A DNA stretch of 64,000 bases. Origin: Blastobasis lacticolella (taxonomy: Eukaryota > Arthropoda > Insecta > Lepidoptera > Blastobasidae). The stretch covers positions 377,001 to 441,000 of the forward strand of contig LR990051.1 in NCBI GenBank assembly GCA_905147135.1. The letters are read 5' to 3'. Both the position numbers and the translations under genes were made by a program. Below, piece after piece: positions 33,560-43,783 of this stretch. The first letter of the stretch is position 1. Each line of letters begins with the position of its first letter. The notes under the pieces are model-generated. The model searched no databases and had not been told where the DNA came from. It saw only the letters and a program-made list of their open reading frames with translations.

Positions 33560-33862
33560 GGAAAAAAGTTGGATAACCTCCGACCAAGTAAACTAATATT
33601 ATATTTCTCGGTTTTCTTCGTTCAAACAGAGAAAACCGAATCCAAATTGATCTATCAGTTCGGGAGCTACGTTTCCACAGACAGACACATATACATCCAC
33701 ATACACATACCTACATATACTGCTTCCAGTCATCACATTCTCTTTGCTGTAGGCCTGCTGGAAGAAATTTCTTTTTAGAAATAAGTAGTGCCTTTTGTGT
33801 CATGTATACCTTTGTTACCATTTTTGTGTGCAATAAACTATTAAATAAAATACATATACCTA
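33560..33862 (+). repeat. LINE 3' end
   Basis: GCCTGCTGGAAGAAATTTC, then GTGTGCAATAAACTATTAAA and an AATAAA-rich end. It matches the inverted copy at 21770-21893. Confidence 0.6.
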
Positions 33863-34059
33863 CACACGTCAAACTTATAACACCTCTCTTTTTTCTTCGG
33901 GGGTTACATATGTCAATACGACAGCATAAATACATAAAGTTCCATTCGTGCCACCATATTTTTACGTCAATAATTTTACGTGTCTCAAGAAATTTTCAAA
34001 ACGTTGCCATTTCTACGTCGTCGAAAATATCATGATAATATTTTTTATAACCAAGCGAG

Positions 34060-34414
34060 GAACAAGGTCAGACAGTCCACCTGATGGAAATCGGCCACCG
34101 TCGACCAGGACATCTGCAACATAAACCTGTCAGCCTTTGAGGTATCTGCCTTTTGAAGAACCTCATGTTGTAGAGCAAAGGTCAGACTTTTTTAATAGGG
34201 ACTTCTTCCTATCGAGTCAATGGACTTAACTCCCCTTACATTTTGGGACTGGCCACGCATTTGATCACCATCTCACCTAGTGGTAAGTGACGATGATGAC
34301 GGCTGAAGATGGAGCCTGCTTATTTAATCTAGCCTTGAAGGCGTCTAAATTATTATGACCAGGGAACTCTTACAGGCAACGCGTTCCATTCCTTAGCCGC
34401 ACTTCGGGAGGTAA
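34060..34414 (+). repeat. unassigned dispersed repeat ahead of the LINE
   Basis: CCACCTGATGGAAATCGGCC and CACCTAGTGGTAAGTGACG are variants of the unit-C type motif. No gene is seen. Confidence 0.4.
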
Positions 34415-36575
34415 CTGAAGAACATATTACGTCGCCATCACAAATTGTTAACTCATTCAATGATTTTTTTATAAACCAAAATAATGATGTAATACACAAT
34501 GACAATAAAAACTATGACATTAATATACAAAACAATTTATATTCAATATTTATGGCTCCAACTACAGCTACGGCCGTATACAAAACCATCATGGCGTTAA
34601 AGAATACGAATAGTGTAGGTTGTGATGATATTAGCACAAAGGCAGTTAAATATGTTGCAGATCTAATTGCCAATCCCTTAAGTCACTTAGTAAACCTATG
34701 TTTATCTACAGGTACCTTTCCGAATAAACTGAAAACGGCTATTGTTGTGCCGCTTTACAAAAAAGGTGACGAAAGTGACATGTCAAATTATCGTCCAGTA
34801 GCTCTTTTACCAGTAATCTCAAAAATTTTTGAAAAGATTATTCACGAAATTTTTTATAATTTCTTAGAGAAACACAATTTATTAATTACGGAGCAGAACG
34901 GCTTTAGGAAAGATAAAACGACAAGTATGGCAATTTATGATTTAGTGAAACATGCTGTTACACACATGGATAAGAGGTCTCCATCATGTGCCATATTCAT
35001 GGACATGTCAAAGGCATTTGATCGCGTTGATCACAAGCTGCTGCTATGGAAATTGGAGCGTTATGGATTCCGTGGCAACTCTTTAAATTTAATAGCATCC
35101 TATCTAGAAGGTCGAAAACAGTATACTAAACTGACACAAGTATCAATAGATTCCAAAGAGGAAGAAACTTATATTTCTGACAGCCAGACCATTAAATATG
35201 GAGTTCCTCAAGGTAGTGTTCTTGGACCTTTATTATTTTTAATATTTATTAATGACATTGTAAAATCAAGTAAATATCAAATGACACTTTTTGCCGATGA
35301 CAATACAATATTTTTTGACCACAATAATGACATTGATTATCAATTAGAAATAAATAATACTTTAAATAATGTAATAAACTGGCTTGACATGAACAATCTA
35401 AAAATTAATATTGAAAAAACTAATATAATGCAATTTACACAAAGAAAAAAGACCGACACGCTAAAAATTATACATAAAAATCAAACAATAGCCGAAACAC
35501 AAACAGTTAAATTTCTAGGGCTCTATGTAGACAACAATATGACATGGGTAACACATTCACAGGACGTTTGTAAAAAATTATTTAAGTTCTCATTTGCCTT
35601 ATATAAATTATCCAAAGTAGCAAACCGGCAAACAGTCCTAACATCATATCATGGATTTGTGATTGCAACTTTGCGATATGGCATAATTTTTTGGGGCAAC
35701 TCTTCAGAGAGGGAAACTGTGTTTAGGGCTCAAAAAAGGTGTATTAGGGCAATGTGTGGCATCAAACCTGTGGACTCCTGCCAGCCCCATTTTAAATCAA
35801 TGAAATTATTAACATTTCCGTGCCTGTACATTTTGGAGTGTTGCGTATTCGTGCATTGCAACCCAAACATATTTAAAAAGAAGCCTGTAGTTGACTCCAT
35901 TAAGCTTAGACCCAGAAACATTACAATAGAGACACATTGCTGCAAAACAGCAATGATGAGTAAAAATATTACTGAAATGGGTCCCAAACTATATAACAAA
36001 CTACCAGAATGTGCAAAGTCTCTAGATGTTAAAAATTTCAAAGTATTTTTAACTAATTTGCTAATTGATAAATGCTATTATAATATTAATGATTACCTTA
36101 GTGACATCAATTTAAAAAAACTTTGACATTTGGATATTTTAGCATTCTATTTGGTAGGAATACATTTTATTTTTATTTTATTAAGGGCGATGACATTATT
36201 TTAATAATTCAGATTGACATTTTTTTAGTGACACTTTATGGAATAACTATTAAATTTGAATTATTATTACTTGACATTTTATATTTTATTGACATTTTAT
36301 GAAATAATTAGTACATTTGAATTATTATTATTTGTCATTATAATTTAATTGTTTTAACTTAAGACATTCAATTTTAATTATTTGACATAATAATGTTTAG
36401 TGATTTGACATTTATTTAATTTACTTTTTAATTGTATTGTAAACAATCAAGTTCATGTGAAACTTGTAATATTTAGTATGCCTTAAGGCGCATCATGGAG
36501 CCGCTACTATTACTATTTACCACCTTTATGTACCTGTGATGACTGAATAAATGATTATGATTATGATTATGATTA
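34415..36575 (+). mobile_element. 5'-truncated non-LTR retrotransposon
   Basis: The reverse transcriptase frame is open from about 34420 to 36126, followed by a 3' UTR and a (TGATTA)n tail at about 36550-36575. The endonuclease and ORF1 are missing, consistent with incomplete reverse transcription. The fragment at 39209-39885 has the same tail type. Confidence 0.85.
34552..36126 (+). CDS. reverse transcriptase of a 5'-truncated LINE
   Basis: There are 524 residues from the first ATG; the frame is open about 44 codons further upstream with matching sequence (ITSPSQIVNSFNDFF), so this ATG is not the original start. Motifs are MSNYRPVALLPVISKIFE, NGFRKDKTTSMAIYDLV, FMDMSKAFDRVDHKLL (D151), YGVPQGSVLGPLLFLIFIND and LFADDNTIFF (D249, D250), then a thumb and a LRYGIIFWG connection region. 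It is of the Jockey/I-like style. No stop breaks it and the catalytic aspartates are present, but without the endonuclease it cannot be autonomous. Confidence 0.85.
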   Translation: MAPTTATAVYKTIMALKNTNSVGCDDISTKAVKYVADLIANPLSHLVNLCLSTGTFPNKLKTAIVVPLYKKGDESDMSNYRPVALLPVISKIFEKIIHEIFYNFLEKHNLLITEQNGFRKDKTTSMAIYDLVKHAVTHMDKRSPSCAIFMDMSKAFDRVDHKLLLWKLERYGFRGNSLNLIASYLEGRKQYTKLTQVSIDSKEEETYISDSQTIKYGVPQGSVLGPLLFLIFINDIVKSSKYQMTLFADDNTIFFDHNNDIDYQLEINNTLNNVINWLDMNNLKINIEKTNIMQFTQRKKTDTLKIIHKNQTIAETQTVKFLGLYVDNNMTWVTHSQDVCKKLFKFSFALYKLSKVANRQTVLTSYHGFVIATLRYGIIFWGNSSERETVFRAQKRCIRAMCGIKPVDSCQPHFKSMKLLTFPCLYILECCVFVHCNPNIFKKKPVVDSIKLRPRNITIETHCCKTAMMSKNITEMGPKLYNKLPECAKSLDVKNFKVFLTNLLIDKCYYNINDYLSDINLKKL

Positions 36576-36774
36576 TTATGACACTGAGCAACAAACTGCG
36601 TTGCACCCTCCACTAGCCGCTAATTCCGCGGCGTCGCGTGCGTGCGCCGGCGCAGGATGACAACGGCTTCATTTGTCAAAGAACCGCAAGCGGGTGTCGC
36701 GTAATGCATTGCGGGCGCATGCGATTTAGACCCATCCATTCCGTTTGAGTCTAGCTAGATATATCATTTATAGA

Positions 36775-36925
36775 CATAGACTTGGACGTATCTTTATTTG
36801 GTCCAATAAAACATTCAAAAAACTTAAAACTTACAAAATAAGTACATAATGAGGAAGTAGGGCGATGCGTCGTGGGACCACACTGTACCAGCCTCAGCAT
36901 AATGCTATGAATGGCAGCAGCCAAT
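36775..36925 (+). repeat. dispersed repeat, uninterrupted copy
   Basis: ACATTCAAAAAACTTAAAAC, then GAGGAAGTAGGGCGATGCG and CCAGCCTCAGCATAATGC. The same sequence at 38165-38930 is split by two SINE-like insertions. Confidence 0.65.
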
Positions 36926-37024
36926 CACAGCGCTGGTTTTTAGAATGATCCACAATAGAATTCGATGAGTTATATAGCCAAGATGCATACTTAAGACGCA
37001 AGCTTAGTATCCGTCTCACGTCTC

Positions 37025-37120
37025 TCGTTAGGGCTTCGGTGGCCTAGTGGTATGACTCGTAAGCGAGAGGCTCCGAGCTCCAATCCCAGTGCTGCCATGT
37101 ACTAATGAATACTGAATGTG
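37025..37120 (+). repeat. SINE family B head fragment
   Basis: GGCTTCGGTGGCCTAGTGG, then CGTAAGCGAGAGG and CCATGTACTAATGA form a tRNA-like head. A B-box-like region CTCCAATCCC is weak. Confidence 0.6.
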
Positions 37121-37317
37121 CAACCACGATCCTATCCTTGGTTGGTTCTCCTGTTAACAGGGTCACGGAGGTCAGATTAATTAATTAATTTATTAATAGG
37201 CACAGTGCGTTACATTGTGTACTATATACTCGTACATAGGTCTTCACTATTCATCTTACATTAATAGTGACACCCCTGGTGGTGAATAGTGAATAGCAAT
37301 TTACAATTTTCGTTTCA

Positions 37318-37664
37318 TAATTATTTATTGATGTCCCGGTTGTGCTCTTTCGCACATGGGCCCGGGGTCCGCCCAGACCATGATCCAAGATTTGGCAGAT
37401 CAGGTAATTGCAGTGGAGCGACTGCCGTCGGACTTCCGTGACCCTGCTACTAGTAGAGCCTGATAAGATTGGATCATGGTTACACATTCAGTCTCCAGAA
37501 TGTGCAGGTTTCATCTAAATGTTTTCCGTCACCGAAAAAGCATCGGTTAATATTTATCTAATGTACATAACTCAGAAAAATACATTGGTACATGGCCGCA
37601 GAGGGAATCTAACCCGTTTCGTCTCGCTTACGAGTCAAATACCTACCACTCGATCACAGACGCT
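37318..37664 (-). repeat. tRNA-derived SINE family B, near full length
   Basis: The minus strand runs from GAGCGTCTGTGATCGAGTGG through GTAAGCGAGACG, the CATGTACCAATG block, GATGAAACCTGCACATT and GGTCACGGAAGTCCGACGGC to GGGCCCATGTGCGAAAG. It is in inverted orientation relative to the fragment at 37025. Confidence 0.8.
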
Positions 37665-38164
37665 CCTTAATTGTATTCAACATTAATATCTAGATACATC
37701 ATTACAGATGTTACATTTCACAGAGACCAAGCGATATTTTGCGAAGTAGGTACCTACAGCGTCTGAGTAGCCTCTCCATGCTCGAATCCCCATCATATCT
37801 CGTTCGACAGTCGCATTATTTCCCGCTGATCACTATCGCAGTCATTAGTCGCTGCGGGTAAATGTACCAGTGACTGTCCACTTTGCTAGTCATGCGGCAT
37901 CGTCATGGTTTCGCTTTAAACTAATAGACTATCACTTTCGGTCGAGCCTTACTGCTGTTAGATTGTTATCGTTTCTTTTTCTCTCCGTCTAATGAACCGG
38001 CGGATCCGGGTTACTTAACAGATGACGCACTTGTGGGAATCTCGATGTTAAGCAACTCTAATGGATTCCTAGTAAATCGGAATTGAAGGAAACTAACTGG
38101 TAGTAGGGCATTCAAGTCAAAGGGGGCCCACTGCAAGACACATTTCTGCCGCCACACAGTAATG
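37665..38164. other. 0.5 kb without a supported gene
   Basis: A + frame near 37985-38090 is open (SNEPADPGYLTDDALVGISM) but has no convincing splice sites or domain. Nothing else is seen. Confidence 0.4.
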
Positions 38165-38236
38165 ACATAGACATGGACAAAGATTTGGTCCATAAACACA
38201 TTAAAAAAACTTAAAACTAACAGAATACCTGCCAGC

Positions 38237-38475
38237 TGAAGACCTGAGTGGTTCAGTGGTCGACATGCTCTGCCACGCAAGATGTCCCGGGTTTGATTCC
38301 CGGCCAGTTAGAAATTGAAATTATGAATTGTTATTTCTGTTACGGGTCTGAGTGTTATATGTACAATAAGTATGTATTTAAATGTATTTAAGAAGAAAAT
38401 CAGTTATCTAGCACCCATAGTACAAAATTTTTGCTTAGTTTGGGGTTAGATGGCGCTGTGTGAATTTGTCCACAA
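38237..38475 (+). repeat. tRNA-derived SINE family A nested in a repeat
   Basis: It has GACCTGAGTGGTTCAGTGGT, a B box GGTTTGATTCC and the family body. It lies inside the repeat whose intact copy is at 36775. Confidence 0.82.
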
Positions 38476-38499
38476 TCATTTGTTAATTTTATTTTCAAT

Positions 38500-38858
38500 T
38501 ATTAATTTTAAGAGAGGTAGGGCACAGCGGGGTATCTCTTTCGAATTGGAGCCACCCGACTGGGGAAGTACCTCCACCTTACAGAATACCGCAGCTAAAC
38601 AATACTCTTTTAAATAGTATTGTGTTTCTGCCGGTGAGTAAGGTTTCCAGTGCTCCATGGGGTGGGAATTAGGGGAACCGTGGCTTTGGCAGTGGAGTGG
38701 CATTTGCCTTTTTGCTGCCAAAGCAACGTGTTATTGAGATGGGCAACGCATTGGCGATACTCTTGGTGTTGATAATGTGTATAGGCAGTGGTGACCACTT
38801 TCCATCAGGTGGCCTGCTTGCCTGTTTGCCTACCGTATGACATAAAAAAAAAAACATA
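38500..38858 (+). repeat. SINE-like unit C, longest copy
   Basis: It runs to a poly-A end at 38847-38858. Core blocks are CCAGTGCTCCATGGGGTGGG, GATGGGCAACGCATTGGCGA and CCACTTTCCATCAGGTGGCC. An inverted copy is at 55043-55275 and fragments are at 8460 and 43325. No tRNA-like head is visible. Confidence 0.75.
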
Positions 38859-39208
38859 TTAAGGAAGCAGGACGAAGCGTCGTCGGGCCAAATTGGACCA
38901 GCCTCAGCATAATGCTATGAAGCATTTAATAAATTTGTTGTTGTGTTGCATGTAGTTACAATTACAAGACTAACATCCGTATTCAGAAATAATAAGTAGG
39001 TGCCTAGTTGTCAGCGTTGCTATGCGCTCTCTGATAAGCAGTGTTGCGTTTGTTAGAAAGGGGTTTATAGAGTGTACAGATATTGGTTGTGAATTTAAGC
39101 ATTTAGAATATATTAATTATGGTGGCCTAGTATTTTATCGAAAGCAGAGTGGAAAGCTTAATGAAATAAAAATAGGGCACATTAGTTAAATATATAATAG
39201 GGCGTCTA

Positions 39209-39885
39209 TGCTCCACTCTCCCACAGCAGGTAACCCGTACATGCTACTTCGCCACGGTACAGTCGCTGTTGCAATATGGCATTGAGTTTTGGGGACGCGC
39301 TGCCGATTGGGAGCGCGTCTTTAGACTCCAGAAAAGAGCTGTGCGAGCACTAGCGGATGAACCTGCCCGGGAGCTATTCGTTTCGCTCGGCATCATGACA
39401 ATGCCCGGCCTGCTGATATTCCAGGTTGCTACGTATGTCTGGGCTAATATTAACCAGTACTCGAGGAGGAGCGATCATAAGGGTCATACGCTTCGACATG
39501 CCAATAGACTTCTCCCGATTTCGCACAGCCTGACTAAAACGTCAAGGCTGATCGGCGTCATGGGCCCCAGTGTCTATAATAGACTACCACAAGACGTCGT
39601 TGACGCTCCGAGCACCGCATCATTCAAAGACAGATTACGTCGATGGCTCGTCAAGAGTGCTTTTTATAGTTATAATGAATTTTTAACTCTCAATATCTCA
39701 AATAAACTTGTGTCTACACTCTCTAATAATGATTGAAATATTATTTTATATTGTTGACATTTCACTATTTAATTATTTTATTATTATTATGTAATATGAC
39801 ATTGCAAATGTATTTAATATGTATAAAATTGACTTGTAACGTATGTTATTAATAAATTATGATTATGATTATGATTATAAATAGC
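39209..39885 (+). pseudogene. LINE reverse transcriptase C-terminal fragment with (TTATGA)n tail
   Basis: The frame open to 39736 reads YFATVQSLLQYGIEFWG, VFRLQKRAVRALAD and VYNRLPQDVVD, the thumb and C-terminal region of Jockey-like reverse transcriptases. The catalytic core is missing. A 3' UTR and a TGATTATGATTATGATTA tail follow. This is a 5'-truncated insertion related to that at 34415-36575, but a different subfamily. Confidence 0.85.
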
Positions 39886-40249
39886 TATTTATTAAGGAAA
39901 GTTAAAGCATATTTAAACACACAGATTAGATCAAATTAGATAAGTTATTATATTATAGGATAGGCAATCATAGCAAACAATGTTACATGGGAAATATAAC
40001 AATATATTATGGACATAATAAAATATGGCAATATACTTATTTATCCCTTAAAAATGGGACACTGGTATTACGTACGATTCAATAAATAACCGATTAAATA
40101 AATTAAACTAAGACAAAATATAAAGCAACAATAATACAATGCAAGTTTGTACTTAACTCTGTGCCGGATCTGGAGCAAAAAGCCCCTCCCAGTCTCTCGA
40201 CTGTGTTTATATGTATAGCCAACATTTGAACGGAAATCGACTACATTTC

Positions 40250-40560
40250 AACCAATGACAGCACGTTAAATAATTCTAATTAACTATGAAATATTGTGCA
40301 AAGTTACAAACCAAAAACATAAAAATAGCTCTAAAAACTATTTTTAATAATTATAAGATAAATTACATGTTAAGAAACCTAAATTTTAGTTAATTAGTAC
40401 TGAATGTACTTCAAGATTTAACATCGTTTAGGAATATCTCACGTTCATTCAGAAATGTTTATATATTTATTTGGCAATGTTATTTATTATTAATTACGAT
40501 AGTTTTACAATCAAATAACAATTAAAAATACTCTATAATACCATATAATATAACACGTTC
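40250..40560. repeat. fold-back element, incomplete copy
   Basis: It matches the middle and right arm of the element at 56072-56511 (AACTATGAAATATTGTGCAA, TTAATTAGTACTGAATGTAC, ending CATATAATATAACACG). The left arm is missing. Confidence 0.75.
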
Positions 40561-41171
40561 AATGCGGCACTGTTTGGATTGTTTTTTATTTTTCTTTTGA
40601 CACGACAGGCATTTGGCTACCTCACCTTTTGGTAGTGACAAATTTCATTCATATTAGCGGATGCATAGTATCGATCGCCACTAAAGTACTGTCAGTTGGA
40701 ACCTTGTGCTTCGAACGCATTGTGGGACCTCATTGTAACGTTTCTGAATACGAGTGAATGATAGGTATAATGACAAACGCATAGAATCTGCGATTAAATT
40801 ACTAACAGGAGAATTCGCCCCCTTATGGAATAGGTACCAAGGTCGGGTACAAGAAAGGGTAACCCATACATTATTATTTTAAAGAAAACGAAATGATTCT
40901 TTATGAATGTTCTCCAGAAGCAAAGCGTAAGTAAGGGTTCCACACTATCGATGACGATTCCAGCTTTCTATGCACAATGTTATGTATGCACTATAATATG
41001 GGGTTCTTAAAAGGCATGTCTACCGACAGGACAGGCCTCAAAGACAACACATCCACTCCCCTAAGGTTGCTGATGTCCTGGACGATGGTGGACGCTCATC
41101 AAGTAGACCGACCGTGTAACAAGTGTGGCAACCGGGCAAAGTCGCTATACTTAGATTTCGCCACGTTATCA
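40561..41171. other. 0.6 kb without a supported gene
   Basis: It contains a block near 40690-40740 (CAGTTGGAACC, GCATTGTGGGACC) that recurs near 61035 and 62935. The + ORF at 40977-41267 runs into the satellite and looks like chance. Confidence 0.4.
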
Positions 41172-42483
41172 TACCATCGTTATACCTCTCGTGATTTGAC
41201 ACAGTCACACCCACCTTCTCATTTGAAAAAGTTATCTAAATCTTTACCATCGTTATACCTCTCGTGATTTGACACAGTCACACCCACCTTCTCATTTGAA
41301 AAAGTTATCTAAATCTTTACCATCGTTATACCTCTTGTGATTTGACACAGTCACACCCACCTTCTCATTTGAAAAAGTTATCTAAATCTTTACCATCGTT
41401 ATACCTCTCGTGATTTGACACAGTCACACCCACCTTCTCATATGAAAAAGTTATCTAAATCTTTACCATCGTTATACCTCTCGTGATTTGACACAGTCAC
41501 ACCCACCTTCTCATTTGAAAAAGTTATCTAAATCTTTACCATCGTTATACCTCTCGTGATTTGACACAGTCACACCCACCTTCTCATTTGAAAAAGTTAT
41601 CTAAATCTTTACCATCGTTATACCTCTCGTGATTTGACACAGTCACACCCACCTTCTCATTTGAAAAAGTTATCTAAATCTTTACCATCGTTATACCTCT
41701 CGTGATTTGACACAGTCACACCCACCTTCTCATTTGAAAAAGTTATCTAAATCTTTACCATCGTTATACCTCTTGTGATTTGACACAGTCACACCCACCT
41801 TCTCATTTGAAAAAGTTATCTAAATCTTTACCATCGTTATACCTCTCGTGATTTGACACAGTCACACCCACCTTCTCATTTGAAAAAGTTATCTAAATCT
41901 TTACCATCGTTATACCTCTCGTGATTTGACACAGTCACACCCACCTTCTCATTTGAAAAAGTTATCTAAATCTTTACCATCGTTATACCTCTTGTGATAT
42001 GACACAGTCACACCCACCTTCTCATTTGAAAAAGTTATCTAAATCTTTACCATCGTTATACCTCTCGTGATTTGACACAGTCACACCCACCTTCTCATTT
42101 GAAAAAGTTATCTAAATCTTTACCATCGTTATACCTCTCGTGATTTGACACAGTCACACCCACCTTCTCATTTGAAAAAGTTATCTAAATCTTTACCATC
42201 GTTATACCTCTTGTGATTTGACACAGTCACACCCACCTTCTCATTTGAAAAAGTTATCTAAATCTTTACCATCGTTATACCTCTCGTGATTTGACACAGT
42301 CACACCCACCTTCTCATTTGAAAAAGTTATCTAAATCTTTACCATCGTTATACCTCTCGTGATATGACACAGTAACACCCACCTTCTCATTTGTAAAAGT
42401 TATCTAAATCTTTACCATCGTTATACCTCTCGTGATTTGACACAGTCACACCCACCTTCTCATTTAAAAAAGTTATCTAAATC
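41172..42483. repeat. 73-bp satellite array, about 18 units
   Basis: The motif GTGATTTGACACAGTCACAC recurs every 73 bp from 41191 to 42432. Units are nearly identical. A C-to-T variant (CTCTTGTGA) occurs in units 3, 9, 12 and 15 only. GTGATATGACAC occurs in units 12 and 17. The period is not a multiple of three and there is no ORF. The array ends sharply on both sides. Confidence 0.95.
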
Positions 42484-42671
42484 TCCTTATACATCATATA
42501 TTTAAGAGTAGGACTCTTGCCGGTGGAGCAATCGCGACTCTTCTCTCCTGTCGCCAACCTCCTAATCTCCATAAAATCCCCGGCGCTCACTTTTTCCTTC
42601 ACGTCCTTCCAATATTCAAATCTTGGCCTTTCCCTACCTCTCTTTCTCTCAACTTTGGTTTCTATTATCAC
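42477..42671 (-). pseudogene. possible retrotransposon C-terminal fragment
   Basis: RKRGRERPRFEYWKDVKEKV and EIRRLATGEKSRD resemble the basic C-terminal tails of LINE reverse transcriptases. It is short, borders the satellite and has no catalytic motif. Confidence 0.4.
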
Positions 42672-43779
42672 TCTTAAAAAGTGTCAACAACAAGTTATAT
42701 CTGAATTTTCTTTAGTTCAATTGACTCAAGCGAATCAACCTATACAACTCTAGGTATACTTACGGGACAGTATCATCGCTGGACGGTCGAGATACTTAAC
42801 GATCTGGGCAACGGCTTATTCATAAGGTTTAGCTTCTCATAAATATTATTTTGCATTAATTTAGAGCCGTTTTAAACGTCTTCTTTAGCGAACCATCAAT
42901 TTCGGCATTGTTATGTAACTCTAAAAGGCGGTCTCCAAATATCACCTCAATAAAGCTTTCAAGATTTATGGGCCGCCGCAGACGTGGGACGAACGAAAGC
43001 TGAGTGCCGTCGGAAAGCTATTCACCAAGTAAAATTTGCCAAAATGGGCGAATCAATAACACTTTCGTTTTTATTCGTATGTCTGTTCCTTCCATACACT
43101 CCTGTAGGTTGGCTACGAACTTTCAGTTATGTCATAGAATATCTAACGACAATGACATAGGTAATACATTCACGGAAGTTGATTGAGACTTTCGGTCAAT
43201 ATCTGCCTCTTCAAACTTAGGTTTGGCTCTTGTCTGTTCTCGTGAAAATTGTGAAAAAGTATAGTTATTTGAGAGTAGGCCTTCCGAACGGTTGTCATTC
43301 GCGCGCAGTTCAGATCTCTTTTTTTCAGGTATGCAGGCCACCTGATGGAAAGTGGTCACTGCCGCCTATGATTATCTCTGAAAACATTCAACTTTCCCTT
43401 GGGACCCCATTATTTTCCCGGGATAAGAGTAGCGTCCTATTATTGAAAAGTATAAGTAGATAGTAATTTTTGAGTTTATTCATTACTCTTACAAACAAAA
43501 ATTTAAAATAGAAATATTTTCTCTTTATAATATTATGGCGGAAAACTATGTTTCAAACTATGGTCTCAAAGAATTATTAAAACATTCGATAAACTCGCGG
43601 GATCCCGTTGCTGTTCTAGGTCATAAAATAGGTTGGTAGGAAGGTACACTTGAACACGCAGGAAACCCGTGGTAGACTAATTCACCTTTGGAAATTATTT
43701 AACTATACCATTTAGTAGATACACTTAATTCACCTGTTTCTTATTATTTTGTGTAGGTGATTTAAGTACTAGGTACACT
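42672..43779. other. 1.1 kb without a supported gene
   Basis: A short unit-C fragment (CCACCTGATGGAAAGTGGTC) lies at 43339-43359. Otherwise there are only chance ORFs. Confidence 0.4.
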
Positions 43780-43783
43780 GTAT

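Noticed and set aside
33569..34035. ORFs on both strands upstream of the LINE
   Set aside because: They cross a retroelement 3' end with AATAAA runs and have no domain.
41172..42483. Regular array that could suggest a CRISPR
   Set aside because: The 73-bp units are contiguous and near identical with no variable spacers; the genome is eukaryotic.
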